Source: Methanobacterium_B sp963703015
GTDB taxonomy: Archaea; Methanobacteriota; Methanobacteria; Methanobacteriales; Methanobacteriaceae
NCBI GenBank assembly: GCA_963703015.1
Contig: OY969779.1
Coordinates: forward strand, 248,001-312,000
Direction: 5' to 3'
Length of the DNA stretch: 64,000 nucleotides
Shown here: positions 1-9,391 of the stretch, piece by piece
How the letters are laid out: each line of letters starts with the position of its first letter
Position numbering within the stretch: the stretch's first letter is position 1
The notes under the pieces: model-generated
Told to the model about the DNA's origin: nothing
Seen by the model: only the letters and a program-made list of their open reading frames with translations
The model's database searches: none
Made by a program: the position numbers and the translations under genes

Positions 1-58
1 TCATTTGATTAACTCCCATTTAAACCCATTTACATTAAAAAAAAGAGTAAAAAAAATA

Positions 59-487
59 TTAAACCACGTTGATTTTAGCGGTTGCATTACAATTTTTTAG
101 TTTTCCCTCGTAGTTCACAAACAATTTGTAGCTGCCCTTTTTATTTAGTGTGAACTCATCTGGATTTGCATTGGCTGTGAAGAAATTGGTAATTGCAGTG
201 TCACTCCAAACTAAGTCACCTTTTTCATTGTACACATAGAAATCCAGGTAACGACATATTTGGGGGATCCATACAGGCTTTGATGAATCAACGGCGTACC
301 AGTACCAGTACAGCTTAGCCTGTAATTCTATTGGTTTTCCTGCATCAACAGTTATATCAGCCAATGGTTGACCATCTTTACTTGCTATTTTGGTGTCTTC
401 AAGCTGGGGATTTGAAGCAAATATTGGTTGGGCCACAGAAAATGCAAACATAACCATCAGGAGTAATGGTAATATCTTTGTTTTCAT
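59..487 (-). CDS. Small secreted protein, Ig-like fold likely
   Basis: This 142-residue protein has a clear N-terminal signal peptide (Lys-rich start, then a hydrophobic stretch ending near residue 24 in AQPIFA). The rest is rich in aromatic residues and beta-strand-like sequence and ends in a strand typical of Ig-like domains (ATAKINVV). A strong ribosome site (GGAGGT) lies 9 bases before the ATG. It resembles the C-terminal domain of the beta-helix adhesin at 17450-19654, which is also Trp/Tyr-rich and ends in a similar strand. I infer an extracellular protein. No enzyme motif is visible and the specific function is unknown. Confidence 0.7.
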   Translation of the reverse strand: MKTKILPLLLMVMFAFSVAQPIFASNPQLEDTKIASKDGQPLADITVDAGKPIELQAKLYWYWYAVDSSKPVWIPQICRYLDFYVYNEKGDLVWSDTAITNFFTANANPDEFTLNKKGSYKLFVNYEGKLKNCNATAKINVV

Positions 488-763
488 ATTTATTTAACCT
501 CCCAGTTAAACTTATTACTTTATAATTTAAAAGTTATAGTATATAAAATGATATACATATATGTTTAAATTTTAATACAAAATACTACATAATCTAAAAA
601 ATTTGCTAAATAGTTGACATATTTTGTAAAAATAATAAAAGAGGTGAAAAAATAAAAAAAACCATTATTACAAATTTAGAAGTTTATATTAAATAGTTAA
701 ACTTTTCACTTAAAACTCAAGGTATATTGGAGTTTAAATTCAAAAAAAAATAAAGTTTAAAAA

Positions 764-1168
764 TTAAACAACTGTCAACACTCCTGTACTTACACTGGGT
801 GCGAAGTTTTCATCACCCTTAAATTCTGTTTTGATGCTGTAGGTGCCTGGATTTTGTGGTATGTAGTAGTACAGTAGTGCATGGCCATTTGGGCTTGTGA
901 CAGCAATGTAATCATGGGGATCTCCGTCTATTTTGAAGGTTAAGCATTTATTTGGCACTGCTTTTCCATGTTCGTCCGACAGGTATGCCTTTAGAAATGT
1001 GTAGTGTCCAGTTGATCCATGAATGTTGTTCACAGTGAGATCCGTAGCTTGAATACTGTCTCCAGAGACCATCGCTGATACATGGGATCCACAGTATCCC
1101 AATGTCAATGCACATGTTAAAACCAACAAGAACGTTGCATAAGTAACCTTGTTGTTAATCATCCTCAT
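764..1168 (-). CDS. Secreted single-domain Ig-like (Big_3-type) protein
   Basis: A 134-residue protein with a signal peptide (hydrophobic segment about residues 9-32) followed by one Ig-like domain of about 95 residues. The domain has the same pattern as the repeats of the adhesin at 24686-27859: a ...KAYLSDEHGKAVPNK strand, an F-K-I-D-G segment, a Y-x-I-P-x-N-P-G-T-Y turn and a closing G-V-L-T-V-V strand. The ATG follows TGTGA by four bases, the spacing used by many genes here. It is probably a small surface or secreted accessory protein related to the adhesin repeats. The binding partner cannot be read from sequence. Confidence 0.7.
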   Translation of the reverse strand: MRMINNKVTYATFLLVLTCALTLGYCGSHVSAMVSGDSIQATDLTVNNIHGSTGHYTFLKAYLSDEHGKAVPNKCLTFKIDGDPHDYIAVTSPNGHALLYYYIPQNPGTYSIKTEFKGDENFAPSVSTGVLTVV

Positions 1169-1474
1169 TTTATCACAACCTAATTGTATCCGTTTATTTT
1201 ATTTGAAAACATTTGTTTGTACTTGGAAATTATTAAGTACCAAGTTAGCTCAAGTATTTCTGGAATTGGATTGGTTTTGTGTAGTTTTTTACACCTCCAA
1301 AAATATTGTTAATACTTTATTTGTAATTAATATTATTAATGTTTTATGAGAAACCATAACCAACTATCTTGTGAAAATGAGTTTAAAAAAATTTGATATG
1401 AAAAAACCTGGAAAATTTTTGATAAACATATCTGTAAAAAAAAAAGAATTGACTTGAAAATAGAGAAAAGTGAG

Positions 1475-1557
<83 letters not shown>

Positions 1558-2082
1558 ATAAAAACTACAGTTGTATTAGTTTGTAAATTTTGTTGATTTG
1601 CAACAGTCCACAAAAATACATTCCAAAACTTACTATTCTATGTTAATTCACAATTAGTTATAATATTAACTATTTTAAATCCATCAAAATAAGAATATGG
1701 GGAAGATGACTCAAATAGTAATTATTCAACATTTAAATGTTGATCATCCCAAATAGAACTAAAATAATTCATTTTCAATGAAAAATAACTAGTAGTTACT
1801 AGGATTTTATAATGGAACTTTCATCAGTTGATTTTTATAAAAAAGAATTTAGTATATTAACTTGTACCGACAAATACTATTAATGAAGATGAGTTTTATT
1901 AATTTTTGAAATATGAATTTAGTTCAAAAGCATGTATCTTCCTAAAATTTTTTAAAAATTTTCATTCAAAATTTGAGGATTAATTCACACCTCGATTTTA
2001 TATTTTAATAGATTTTTTTTTAAACCTACTAAAATATTTTCTTTTAATTTGGATTTCAATTGTTGATCAAAAAAAATAGGAG
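1558..2082. other. AT-rich intergenic region, no gene found
   Basis: This gap lies between the tRNA and the small protein at 2083. It holds a perfect 18-bp palindrome at 1726-1743 (TCAACATTTAAATGTTGA) and AT-rich sequence. No convincing reading frame or RNA gene was found. Confidence 0.5.
1726..1743. repeat. Perfect 18-bp palindrome
   Basis: TCAACATTTAAATGTTGA equals its own reverse complement. It lies about 340 bp upstream of the next gene and about 170 bp upstream of the tRNA gene on the minus strand, so a regulatory role is possible but not shown. Confidence 0.5.
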
Positions 2083-2379
2083 ATGGTTTATATCGCCACA
2101 AAAAATGAATTAAGAGAGTTAAATAAGGAGTTAGTTGAAAGGATACGTGCTGGGGAATGTGGAGATGTCAATATACATGAAATGTTAAAAGCCGTTAGTG
2201 TACTGGATACAACCATTGAAGGACAAACTTACTTGATTGATCATGGGACCGATGAAAAATTTGGTGAACTAGTTGATAAGTTGAACAACATAACCCATGA
2301 CATGAGGGATGGTAAAATGAACATCACCGATCTCACAGCCAAGTACACCCAAGATCTACCACAAGAACAAAAAATCTAA
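2083..2379 (+). CDS. Small acidic helical protein, unknown function
   Basis: A 98-residue soluble protein with no signal peptide or membrane segment. The sequence is charged and mainly helical (LRELNKELVERIRAGE, then KFGELVDKLNNITHDM). The start is odd: AGGAG sits directly against the ATG, an in-frame TAG lies two codons upstream, and there is no other early in-frame start, so the ribosome site is unusually close. It converges with ppk. I do not recognise the family. Confidence 0.6.
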   Translation: MVYIATKNELRELNKELVERIRAGECGDVNIHEMLKAVSVLDTTIEGQTYLIDHGTDEKFGELVDKLNNITHDMRDGKMNITDLTAKYTQDLPQEQKI

Positions 2380-2422
2380 TCCACATATATCATATGGATT
2401 AAACTTTTTTTTAAAAATATGT

Positions 2423-4537
2423 TCATCTAAACAAGTGTTTGAGTCTTGAAAAGAAGGATATTTCCTCTGTTTCTTCTTCTATGATCCTGAAGTCATCGTG
2501 CATGAAGTAGTTCTGGGAGTCTATGAGGTCAACACCCCTTATGATCTTCTCGTAATCCCCCTTGTCATTGATCCTTCTGGCCTTGAGGTTGTCGTTTAGC
2601 ATGATGTTCAATATACTCATGATTCTCTTTTTTAGGACGGATTTTTCTATTGGAAATGCTATTTCAACCCTTTTTTCGGTGTTTCGTGTCATGAGATCAG
2701 CACTTGAAAGGTAGATCTCGAGATCATCACCTGTTCCAAAGCAGTATATCCTGGAATGTTCCAAAAACCTGCCCACAATACTTATGATTTCAATGTTATC
2801 TGTTTTGCCAGGTAAACCTGGAATTATACAGCATATTCCACGAATTATTAATTTTACCTTAACGCCTGCTTCTGATGCTTTCTGTAGCATGTCTATAAGT
2901 TCCCTGTCTGTTAGGGAGTTCATTTTCATGGTTATGGCAGCGGGTTTTTGGTTTCGAACCTTTTCAATTTCAGCCTCGATCTTCTCGATGAATTTGTTCT
3001 TCAATCCACAGGGTGCGACTAAAAGCTTTTCGTAGTCACCGTTTATGTTGGAAATTGCCATGTTCTTAAAAAACAGCATTGCATCTTCTCCAATTGCCTT
3101 GTCTGTGGTTATGAAGTTCATGTCTGTGTAGAGTTTCACTGTTTTTTCGTTGTAGTTGCCTGTTCCAAGTTGGGTTATGTACTGTATTTTGTTTCTGTCC
3201 CTACGGGTTATGAGGCATATCTTTGAATGAAGCTTGTAGTCTTCAAAGCCGTAGAGAACTGTGCAACCTGCTTCTTGAAGCAGACCTGCATAGTGGATGT
3301 TGTTTGCCTCATCAAATCTGGCCCTGAGTTCTATTATCACAGTCACATCCTTACCATTTTCACAAGCCTCAAGCAGGTACTTGATAACGCTCGATGATCT
3401 GGCCAGCCTGTAGATGGTTATCTTAACTGATATAACATTTTCATCGTTTGCCGCCTCTTTAAGCAGCCTTAAAAATGGTTCTATTGAATCGTAGGGGTAG
3501 TTGAAGAGGAAGTCCTTTTTCTTGAGCTGTGAAATAATGGATCCCTCCTTCACTGTGTCTGGTATTTTTGGGTTAAATGGTGTGAAGGAGAGTTTGTTGA
3601 ATATGTACTCGTTAACCTCCTTAACATGGCTGTAGAGATCGAAGACGTAGCTCATTTCAAGGGGTGTGTTTGAGACAAATACCTGATTTTTCTGGATATT
3701 TAATTTTTCACAGAGGAACTTGGTCAGCTTAGAATCTGAATATTTATAAAATTCCAGTCTGATGGGAGCTAAACGGGTTCTTTTCCTTAAAATTTTCTTC
3801 ATGTAACCCCTGTAATCTTCATCATCATCCAGGTTGGAGTTTGAAAGAACTACATCTGCGTTTCTTGTCACAGACACCACAGTCTTGAACTTCACCTTGT
3901 AATTTGAAAACACTTCCCCTGCATATTCGTAGATTATTTTTTCAAGCAGTATGAAGCGATTCTTATTTTCTGGCATGTAAACTAACTTAGGCAGCGATGA
4001 TGGTATGGGTATGAGGCCGTAGAGTGTTTCAGACTGATTTTTAAGGAGCAGCATCACGTTTAATGATTTGTTCAACATGTGTGGAAATGGGTGTTGAACA
4101 TCGATGACCTGGGGTGAGAGTACAGGGAATATGAAGTCGAAGAAGTACTTGTTTACAAATTTCATCTCATCATCTGTAAGGTCTGAAAATTCCAGATCTA
4201 CAATTCCCTCATCCTTTAAGAGCTGATTTAACGAGTCAAATACATCATCACGATCTTGGTATAAATATTTGGTCCTGTCGTAAATCATGTCCAGCTGATC
4301 ATGGGCATTTAACCCTGTTTTGTTGTCCAAATACTTATCATCTACAATTGATAAATCGTAGAGACTTCCACATCGTACCATGTAAAATTCATCCAGGTTG
4401 CTTGTGAATATGGATATGAATTTTAAACGTTCAAGCAGGGGAACGAACAGATCCTCTGCTTCTTCTAAGACTCGTTTATTAAATTTTAACCACGATAATT
4501 CTCGATTTTGTGTGTAGCTATAATCCCATCGTGACAT
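2423..4537 (-). CDS. ppk1: Polyphosphate kinase 1
   Basis: Polyphosphate kinase transfers the terminal phosphate of ATP to a growing polyphosphate chain, and the reaction is reversible. The 704 residues match the usual PPK1 length. The N-terminal domain (about 6-110, NRELSWLKFNKRVLEEA) is followed by a head domain and two phospholipase-D-like C-terminal domains. The autophosphorylated histidine should be H437 in YKLHSKICLITRR, and the second conserved histidine H594 in FLEHSRIYCF. The start ATG follows GGTGC by four bases. It overlaps the end of the upstream ppx gene by 20 bases, so the two are co-transcribed and probably translationally coupled. Confidence in function is high. Confidence 0.95.
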   Translation of the reverse strand: MSRWDYSYTQNRELSWLKFNKRVLEEAEDLFVPLLERLKFISIFTSNLDEFYMVRCGSLYDLSIVDDKYLDNKTGLNAHDQLDMIYDRTKYLYQDRDDVFDSLNQLLKDEGIVDLEFSDLTDDEMKFVNKYFFDFIFPVLSPQVIDVQHPFPHMLNKSLNVMLLLKNQSETLYGLIPIPSSLPKLVYMPENKNRFILLEKIIYEYAGEVFSNYKVKFKTVVSVTRNADVVLSNSNLDDDEDYRGYMKKILRKRTRLAPIRLEFYKYSDSKLTKFLCEKLNIQKNQVFVSNTPLEMSYVFDLYSHVKEVNEYIFNKLSFTPFNPKIPDTVKEGSIISQLKKKDFLFNYPYDSIEPFLRLLKEAANDENVISVKITIYRLARSSSVIKYLLEACENGKDVTVIIELRARFDEANNIHYAGLLQEAGCTVLYGFEDYKLHSKICLITRRDRNKIQYITQLGTGNYNEKTVKLYTDMNFITTDKAIGEDAMLFFKNMAISNINGDYEKLLVAPCGLKNKFIEKIEAEIEKVRNQKPAAITMKMNSLTDRELIDMLQKASEAGVKVKLIIRGICCIIPGLPGKTDNIEIISIVGRFLEHSRIYCFGTGDDLEIYLSSADLMTRNTEKRVEIAFPIEKSVLKKRIMSILNIMLNDNLKARRINDKGDYEKIIRGVDLIDSQNYFMHDDFRIIEEETEEISFFSRLKHLFR

Positions 4538-5441
4538 TTGGGCACCTTTTTAATATTTTCTTTTGCAAGTAACCCTCCCTAACACTGAACTTACTTACCT
4601 GCACTTTTTCACAGCCGAAATAGGATGCAACTGCAATAACTATCATCAAGGTGGGTACCAGTAGATGGATCCTTGATGGTTTAACATGCAGTATCTTGTT
4701 GTAGGTTTCCTTGGTGTTTCCATGGAGCTGATTTTTTAACTCCATGAACTGTTTAATATCTATAAATTCTTCATCTTTAGATTTTATTTTGAGATCAACC
4801 ATTAACTGTTCTGTGGCACGTACACTGCCGCCTACTGTGCATAGAAATTCTTTTTTTTCGTCATTTTTAACTCCGAGTTTTATTAGTTCGGAGAAAACTC
4901 TTTTTTCTATCTTGTAACATTCAAGTTCGGTTGGTATTAAGTTTGAAACGTATTGGTTGTACATTTTAAGCGAACCCACGGGTATGCTGTACTTCTGGGT
5001 TATTTCCCTGTTTTTGTAGGGTACAACCTCGACACTGCCCCCTCCAACATCTATTAAAACTCCATCATCCTCTTTTATAGTTGACAGTGATCCTAAAAAG
5101 CTAAGTTCACCCTCTTCGCTGCTTGATAAGAGATCGATGTCGATCCCAACTTCATCCTTGACAATTTGAATGACCTGGGCACTGTTTTTGATGTTTCTAA
5201 GGGATGCTGTTGCAAAGAATCTGTAGTTGTCTATTTTCAAATAGTCCAGATCGGTTTTTAAACTTTTAAGTACATCTAAAAGCTTCTCTATTCCTTCATC
5301 CGTTAAAATTCCCTTTTTAACGTAGAATACCAGACCTAAACTTTCTTTTCTCGAAAATATTATGTGCACAGCATCTGCGTTGCTTCGGTAAGCATTTAAC
5401 TTAACTGAATTTGAGCCAATATCAATAATTCCTACTGTCAT
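4518..5441 (-). CDS. ppx: Exopolyphosphatase, Ppx/GppA family
   Basis: A 307-residue protein of the short Ppx/GppA type, with the two actin-like ASKHA subdomains and no C-terminal HD-like domain. Visible signatures are the N-terminal phosphate loop DIGSNSVK, the FFATASLRN segment, the acidic SSEEGELSF stretch that should hold the catalytic glutamate, and the second phosphate loop LIDVGGGSVEV. It releases phosphate from polyphosphate ends, or hydrolyses pppGpp in relatives. It is the first gene of an operon with ppk1 and overlaps it by 20 bases, pairing a polymer-degrading and a polymer-making enzyme. The start has GAGGTT seven bases upstream. Confidence 0.92.
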   Translation of the reverse strand: MTVGIIDIGSNSVKLNAYRSNADAVHIIFSRKESLGLVFYVKKGILTDEGIEKLLDVLKSLKTDLDYLKIDNYRFFATASLRNIKNSAQVIQIVKDEVGIDIDLLSSSEEGELSFLGSLSTIKEDDGVLIDVGGGSVEVVPYKNREITQKYSIPVGSLKMYNQYVSNLIPTELECYKIEKRVFSELIKLGVKNDEKKEFLCTVGGSVRATEQLMVDLKIKSKDEEFIDIKQFMELKNQLHGNTKETYNKILHVKPSRIHLLVPTLMIVIAVASYFGCEKVQVSKFSVREGYLQKKILKRCPNVTMGL

Positions 5442-5993
5442 TAGAATTACAACCTCTTAAAATGTTTTTTTAAAATATCATCAAGTCACGGCATTTTTTT
5501 TGTGGAAACTGGTGAAAATTTAATTCATAATTTTTAGTGTCGCTGATTTCCTAAGTTCGTGGCCATGGTAATATTTTTAGTTGAAATAACTGATGTATTT
5601 AGTGAATTAACGGTGTGATACTGGATAGGGACCAAAACAGTGCCCAACTACACATCTCACAAAACTGGTTTGATTAATGTACTTCAAGGATTGCTAGTGA
5701 GCTATTTAAAATAGGTTTGATTTAAATCGAATCCTTGATGTTTCTACCAACTTTCCCCCCATTTTGGTGTTTTTTAAGTGAATTTCTGAATTATTTTATT
5801 GTATCGTCAAACCAACTATATAAATTATGCTATTTAAGAATTTTATTTCACATAAAGAGAACAAATATTGTTTGGTGGAAAAAAATGTGAAAACTAAAAA
5901 TCAAGAAAAAATTCTAAAAAATTTATTGACTATCCCCAGCTAAAAAAATGTTATCTCTAAAAATAAAAAAAATAGAACTGGAGGGTTTAGTGT
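5442..5993. other. Intergenic region, no gene supported
   Basis: About 550 bp between ppx and the ABC ATPase. There is a TATA-like CTATATAAAT near 5816 facing right and a possible 18-codon GTG frame near 5887-5943, too short to support. Nothing else was recognised. Confidence 0.4.
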
Positions 5994-6686
5994 TTAACCC
6001 TCATTATTTGGTTCTATTACTCCATCTCTAATTCTAAGTATCCTTGTGTTTTCGGTGGTTTCAACGTCGTGGGTTACCATTATCACGGTTGTGCCTCCAT
6101 CGTTTATATCGTGAAGCAGTTTCATGATGTTTTCTGTTGATTCTGTGTCAAGGTTTCCTGTTGGTTCATCTGCCAGTATGAATTTAGGTTTGTTTACAAG
6201 GGCACGTGCAATTGCCACCCTCTGCCTTTCTCCACCCGATAGTTTGGCAGGAAGGTGATCCAGCCTGTGGCCCAGACCCACACTCTCTAAACACTCTTCT
6301 GCACGTGCTCTTCTAGCTGATTTATTCAACTTTTTATCTCCAGTCAAGTTTCTCATTGGAAACTCAACATTGTCACGAACACTCAGTGCAGGTAGGAGGT
6401 TGAAGGTTTGGAAGATGAAACCTATCTTCTCTGCCCGAACTTTGGTGAGTTCAGATTCCTTCATTGAAGATATTTCCCTGCCATCGATGGTGAGCTCGCC
6501 CTCTGTTGGAGTGTCCAGACATCCTATTAGGTTCATGAGTGTTGATTTCCCAGAACCTGAAGGGCCCATGATGGACACAAATTCTCCCTCATCAACAGTT
6601 ATATTCAGTCCCCTCAGTGCGTTGACCTTCACACCACCTAGATCATAGGTTTTCCAGAGTTCTTTACCGTTAACCAAATTTTGCAT
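5994..6686 (-). CDS. ABC transporter ATP-binding protein (MacB/LolD type)
   Basis: About 230 residues forming one ATPase domain. Walker A is GPSGSGKST (near residue 41), the Q-loop lies in FIFQTFNLLP, the signature is LSGGERQRVAIARAL, Walker B is FILADEPTGNLD and the H-loop is THD. The MacB/LolD/FtsE subgroup is indicated by the length and the DEPTGNLD box. I chose the ATG at 6686, which has GGAG upstream, over a TTG three codons earlier. It follows the permease gene with a 12-21 bp gap, so the two form one operon. It should power mechanotransmission-type export or membrane-protein remodelling by the permease. The substrate is unknown. Confidence 0.93.
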   Translation of the reverse strand: MQNLVNGKELWKTYDLGGVKVNALRGLNITVDEGEFVSIMGPSGSGKSTLMNLIGCLDTPTEGELTIDGREISSMKESELTKVRAEKIGFIFQTFNLLPALSVRDNVEFPMRNLTGDKKLNKSARRARAEECLESVGLGHRLDHLPAKLSGGERQRVAIARALVNKPKFILADEPTGNLDTESTENIMKLLHDINDGGTTVIMVTHDVETTENTRILRIRDGVIEPNNEG

Positions 6687-6707
6687 TTTAAACAATCTCC
6701 TTTATTT

Positions 6708-7850
6708 TTATTCGTACCTTAAAGCCTCAATTGGACTTATTTTGTTTGCAAGGTAGGCTGGAAGTAACCCTGAAAATGTTCCAATAACCAGAACTATCAC
6801 CGCAACCTGTACAATCACAGATGTGGGCAGTACGAAGCTGAAGTTCGTGGCCCCCATGAGAATTCCAAGTAAACTGTACACCGGGGAAATAAGAAGTATA
6901 CCAATTATACCCCCTATGGAACTTAGAATCAAAGATTCATAGATTATTAACAGCATTATGGACCGTTTCTTGGTTCCTAATGCTCTCATGGTACCTATGT
7001 CCTTTGTTTTCTCCTTCACAGACATCATCATCACGTTCATGATTAGAACCATGGATACTGCGAAGATCATGATTATGACCATGTTCATGAAGATCATGAC
7101 TTCCTTCAACTGATTGTCAATGGTTTTCTGTGTGTCCTTTTCTGTGTAAACATCGTACTTTGGATAGGCACTTTGGAGGGTGTCTTCAACAGTTTGCTGG
7201 GAGTTTCCATTTGATGGTACCATTATGACTGTTGATACTAAACCTTTCCTGTCTGAAATATTCTGTGCATGGGCCAATGACATGACCATTGAACTGTCTA
7301 TGGTTAATGGCCATCCACTTCCCACTTTTTTCATTATTCCAACAACCTTGAAGGTTTCGTTGTTGACTGTGATGGTGCTTCCAACTGTGGAATTGTAGGT
7401 TTTCGCAGTTTCAGAGCCGATTATAACTGCATTATCTGCTTCACCCACCAGTGAACTTTTTCCTGTTACTGTTGCGTTTCCAATGAATGCATCTTCCCTG
7501 CCTGGCGAGAGTCCAACTACCATTGTCATTCCCCCGTCATCGGTTTGACTTCCCTGTAACGGTGTGAAAAGTGCGTTGGTACTTTTTTGACTGTCAACTA
7601 CGCTGTTGTTTAATACTTCGTTACCCAGGCTTTCAGTTATCACACTTCCTGCAGGTGGGTAGCTGGTTCCATTTTGTTCGAAGTACATCTTTCCATGCAC
7701 TGTTCCAAGATCTCCCTTGAGACCTGAAACCATTTCATACATAACTACATTAATTACGCCTATAAGCAAAACACATGCCATGACCCCTATTATGCACATG
7801 GCCGCCCTGCTCTTTTTGGCTTTAAAATCCTTAAAAGCTATATCTAACAT
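6708..7850 (-). CDS. ABC transporter permease (MacB/FtsX family)
   Basis: A 380-residue protein with the MacB topology: one N-terminal membrane segment (about 16-38), a large extracellular domain of about 210 residues (MacB_PCD type), and three C-terminal membrane segments (about 250-280, 300-325 and 345-370) ending in the conserved NKISPIEALRYE tail. The motif TRDIG..RALG is represented by KTKDIGTMRALGTKKRSI. It is upstream of its ATPase in one operon, with a TetR-family regulator 215 bp further upstream on the same strand. The likely role is export of a lipid, peptide or toxic compound. The sequence does not show which. Confidence 0.92.
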   Translation of the reverse strand: MLDIAFKDFKAKKSRAAMCIIGVMACVLLIGVINVVMYEMVSGLKGDLGTVHGKMYFEQNGTSYPPAGSVITESLGNEVLNNSVVDSQKSTNALFTPLQGSQTDDGGMTMVVGLSPGREDAFIGNATVTGKSSLVGEADNAVIIGSETAKTYNSTVGSTITVNNETFKVVGIMKKVGSGWPLTIDSSMVMSLAHAQNISDRKGLVSTVIMVPSNGNSQQTVEDTLQSAYPKYDVYTEKDTQKTIDNQLKEVMIFMNMVIIMIFAVSMVLIMNVMMMSVKEKTKDIGTMRALGTKKRSIMLLIIYESLILSSIGGIIGILLISPVYSLLGILMGATNFSFVLPTSVIVQVAVIVLVIGTFSGLLPAYLANKISPIEALRYE

Positions 7851-8042
7851 TTAAATTTTACTCCCCTTGATTAATTTACCCCAAATATTTTTTTAAAGAA
7901 TTATCTATGGACTTCATCCCAAAAAAAATGAGTCCTAATATCATAAAATGAGAAAAAAAATAGCTGCAGCTGAGATTCACTGCCAATTTCCTATTTTAAT
8001 CCCAAATTTTAATTTAATGGTTGGTTTACTGATCTTATTGTA

Positions 8043-8062
8043 GTGCCAATCTGTCTTGGCAC
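8043..8062 (-). terminator. Hairpin after the TetR gene
   Basis: GTGCCAA and TTGGCAC form 7-bp arms around a 6-base loop, starting four bases after the TetR stop codon. It is not followed by a long U run, so it may be a weak terminator, an mRNA-end structure or a protein site. Confidence 0.4.
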
Positions 8063-8065
8063 CAT

Positions 8066-8701
8066 TTAGCTGGTTTTGCTGTTTTCAATGGATCTGATTG
8101 ATATATCGAGTGTTTGGTTGAATAGATCGTCGCGTGTGAGTCCATATTCGTCCAGGTACATCTGTGTGACTGGGCTGATGTTGTTTATGTTGTTTGAAGT
8201 TGATAGTAGATACAAGGCCGTGACAACTGGGTCAATATCATCCCTCAATGTGCCATCTTCTATTCCTTCTTTAATTGAATTTACTGCCAATTTAAAACTG
8301 GTTTTCCTGATTTTCTGTAGTTGTTTGAGTGTTTTTGAATCATCGATTTCGAACATTTGAGAATGGTAGTAGGCATCGTAGTAGCCTGGATTTTCCCGGT
8401 AGAAATCATAGTAAAACTTGCATACCCAACGCACCTTATCAATTCCCTTGAGATCATGGGACAGAAGTTCCTGGAATCTTTCGTTTATCATTTTGGCTGC
8501 GCGTAATGCTATGGAGGCGTATATGTCTTCCTTATTTTTAAAGTACTGGTAAAGGGTGCCCCTGGCCATCTCTGCTTCCTGGGCTATGTCGTTCATGTTA
8601 ACTGTTTCATATCCCTTGGCAAAAAATAGTTTTTCTGCTGCATCAACAATATCGTTGCGTCTTAATTCCAGTTCACGCTGTTTTCTCTCGGCTCTTGTCA
8701 A
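8066..8701 (-). CDS. TetR/AcrR family transcriptional regulator
   Basis: About 211 residues. The N-terminal helix-turn-helix is typical: DIVDAAEKLFFAKGYETVNMNDIAQEAEMARGTLYQYFKNKEDIY in outline (residues about 17-60). The remainder is helical, as in ligand-binding TetR domains. The start is taken as the TTG at 8701, four bases after GGAGGTGG; the GTG at 8710 lies inside that ribosome site. It sits upstream of the MacB-like permease and ATPase on the same strand, so it probably represses them and itself. A 17-bp palindrome at 8758-8774 is a good operator candidate. The ligand is unknown. Confidence 0.9.
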   Translation of the reverse strand: MTRAERKQRELELRRNDIVDAAEKLFFAKGYETVNMNDIAQEAEMARGTLYQYFKNKEDIYASIALRAAKMINERFQELLSHDLKGIDKVRWVCKFYYDFYRENPGYYDAYYHSQMFEIDDSKTLKQLQKIRKTSFKLAVNSIKEGIEDGTLRDDIDPVVTALYLLSTSNNINNISPVTQMYLDEYGLTRDDLFNQTLDISIRSIENSKTS

Positions 8702-8710
8702 ATTTACCAC

Positions 8711-9077
8711 CTCCAGAGAATCTTTTTATCAGATTCAATTTATTTAAAATATTTCAGATGAACCTGGTTCATCAAGTGACACGAGTTCAAAGTAAATTAC
8801 ACTGTATAATTATTATCATACACTACATCATAAAATCGAACACTATGTCAGTATAATTAACATTATGTTTTCTTGTATATAAGTATTGAGTATACAATCA
8901 CAAAAACAGCCCAGAACTAAATTTTCAATCAACAATCAACCAATCATAGGAAGAACTAATTGATTCAAAAAAAAATAGTGCTGATGGAAAATAGTAGGGA
9001 ATATCAACCCTAAAATTTGAGGAAATATCTGCCAGGGACACAAAGTTTCAGATAACTCAAGAATCAATCAATTAAAC
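8711..9077. other. Promoter region of the TetR gene
   Basis: This gap carries an AT-rich TATA-like stretch (about 8739-8755) and the 17-bp palindrome at 8758-8774. The rest is AT-rich with no supported gene. Confidence 0.45.
8758..8774. promoter_or_regulatory. Candidate TetR operator
   Basis: GATGAACC-T-GGTTCATC is a perfect inverted repeat with 8-bp arms and a single central base, 57 bp upstream of the TetR start and next to a TATA-like stretch. Size and symmetry suit a TetR dimer, which suggests autoregulation. Binding itself is inferred. Confidence 0.65.
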
Positions 9078-9320
9078 TTAATTTTTAGCAATTTTTTCCC
9101 CTTTAGCAGTGAGGGTAATGTCCTGGCCATCATAGGTTTTAGATCCCTCGTATTCTATATATCCCCTGTACTCAAGATCTCGAATGTACACATCAAGCTC
9201 ATGATCGTCCATATTCAATTCATCTTCCAAATCATTGCAAGATACAGCAGGATTTTCGGGATTTTCCTTTTTTGTCTTAGATAATAATTTTAATATTTTC
9301 TTTTTAGTATTTTCATCCAT
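9078..9320 (-). CDS. Small winged-helix-like protein
   Basis: An 80-residue protein that reads as a winged helix: helices in KKKILKLLSKTKKENPE, CNDLEDELN and DHELDVYIRDLEYRGY, then a wing-like IEYEGSKTYDGQDITLTAKGEKIA. The ending LTAKGEKIA is common in archaeal wHTH regulators. The ATG has a GGAG site. It is single and lies between the TetR promoter and the divergent kinase gene. A 15-bp palindrome 57 bp upstream (9377-9391) may be its operator. The target genes are unknown. Confidence 0.7.
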   Translation of the reverse strand: MDENTKKKILKLLSKTKKENPENPAVSCNDLEDELNMDDHELDVYIRDLEYRGYIEYEGSKTYDGQDITLTAKGEKIAKN

Positions 9321-9376
9321 TAAAATTTCTCCAAATAAAAAAATAAATATAGCTTTCTTAACTAATATTTGAACCC

Positions 9377-9391
9377 AATACTATTAGTATT
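9377..9391. promoter_or_regulatory. 15-bp palindrome upstream of the winged-helix gene
   Basis: AATACTA-T-TAGTATT is a perfect inverted repeat with a single central base, 57 bp from the start of the small winged-helix gene. Autoregulatory binding is an inference from position and symmetry. Confidence 0.45.

Noticed and set aside
1698..1757. Short frame MGKMTQIVIIQHLNVDHPK resembling the start of a glutamine amidotransferase-like protein
   Set aside because: It stops after 19 codons and no continuation is visible in other frames; chance similarity is likely.
5887..5943. 18-codon GTG frame (KTKNQEKILKNLL...) behind a TATA-like element
   Set aside because: Too short, with a long site-to-start spacing and no motif. 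It may be the remnant of a gene but cannot be supported.
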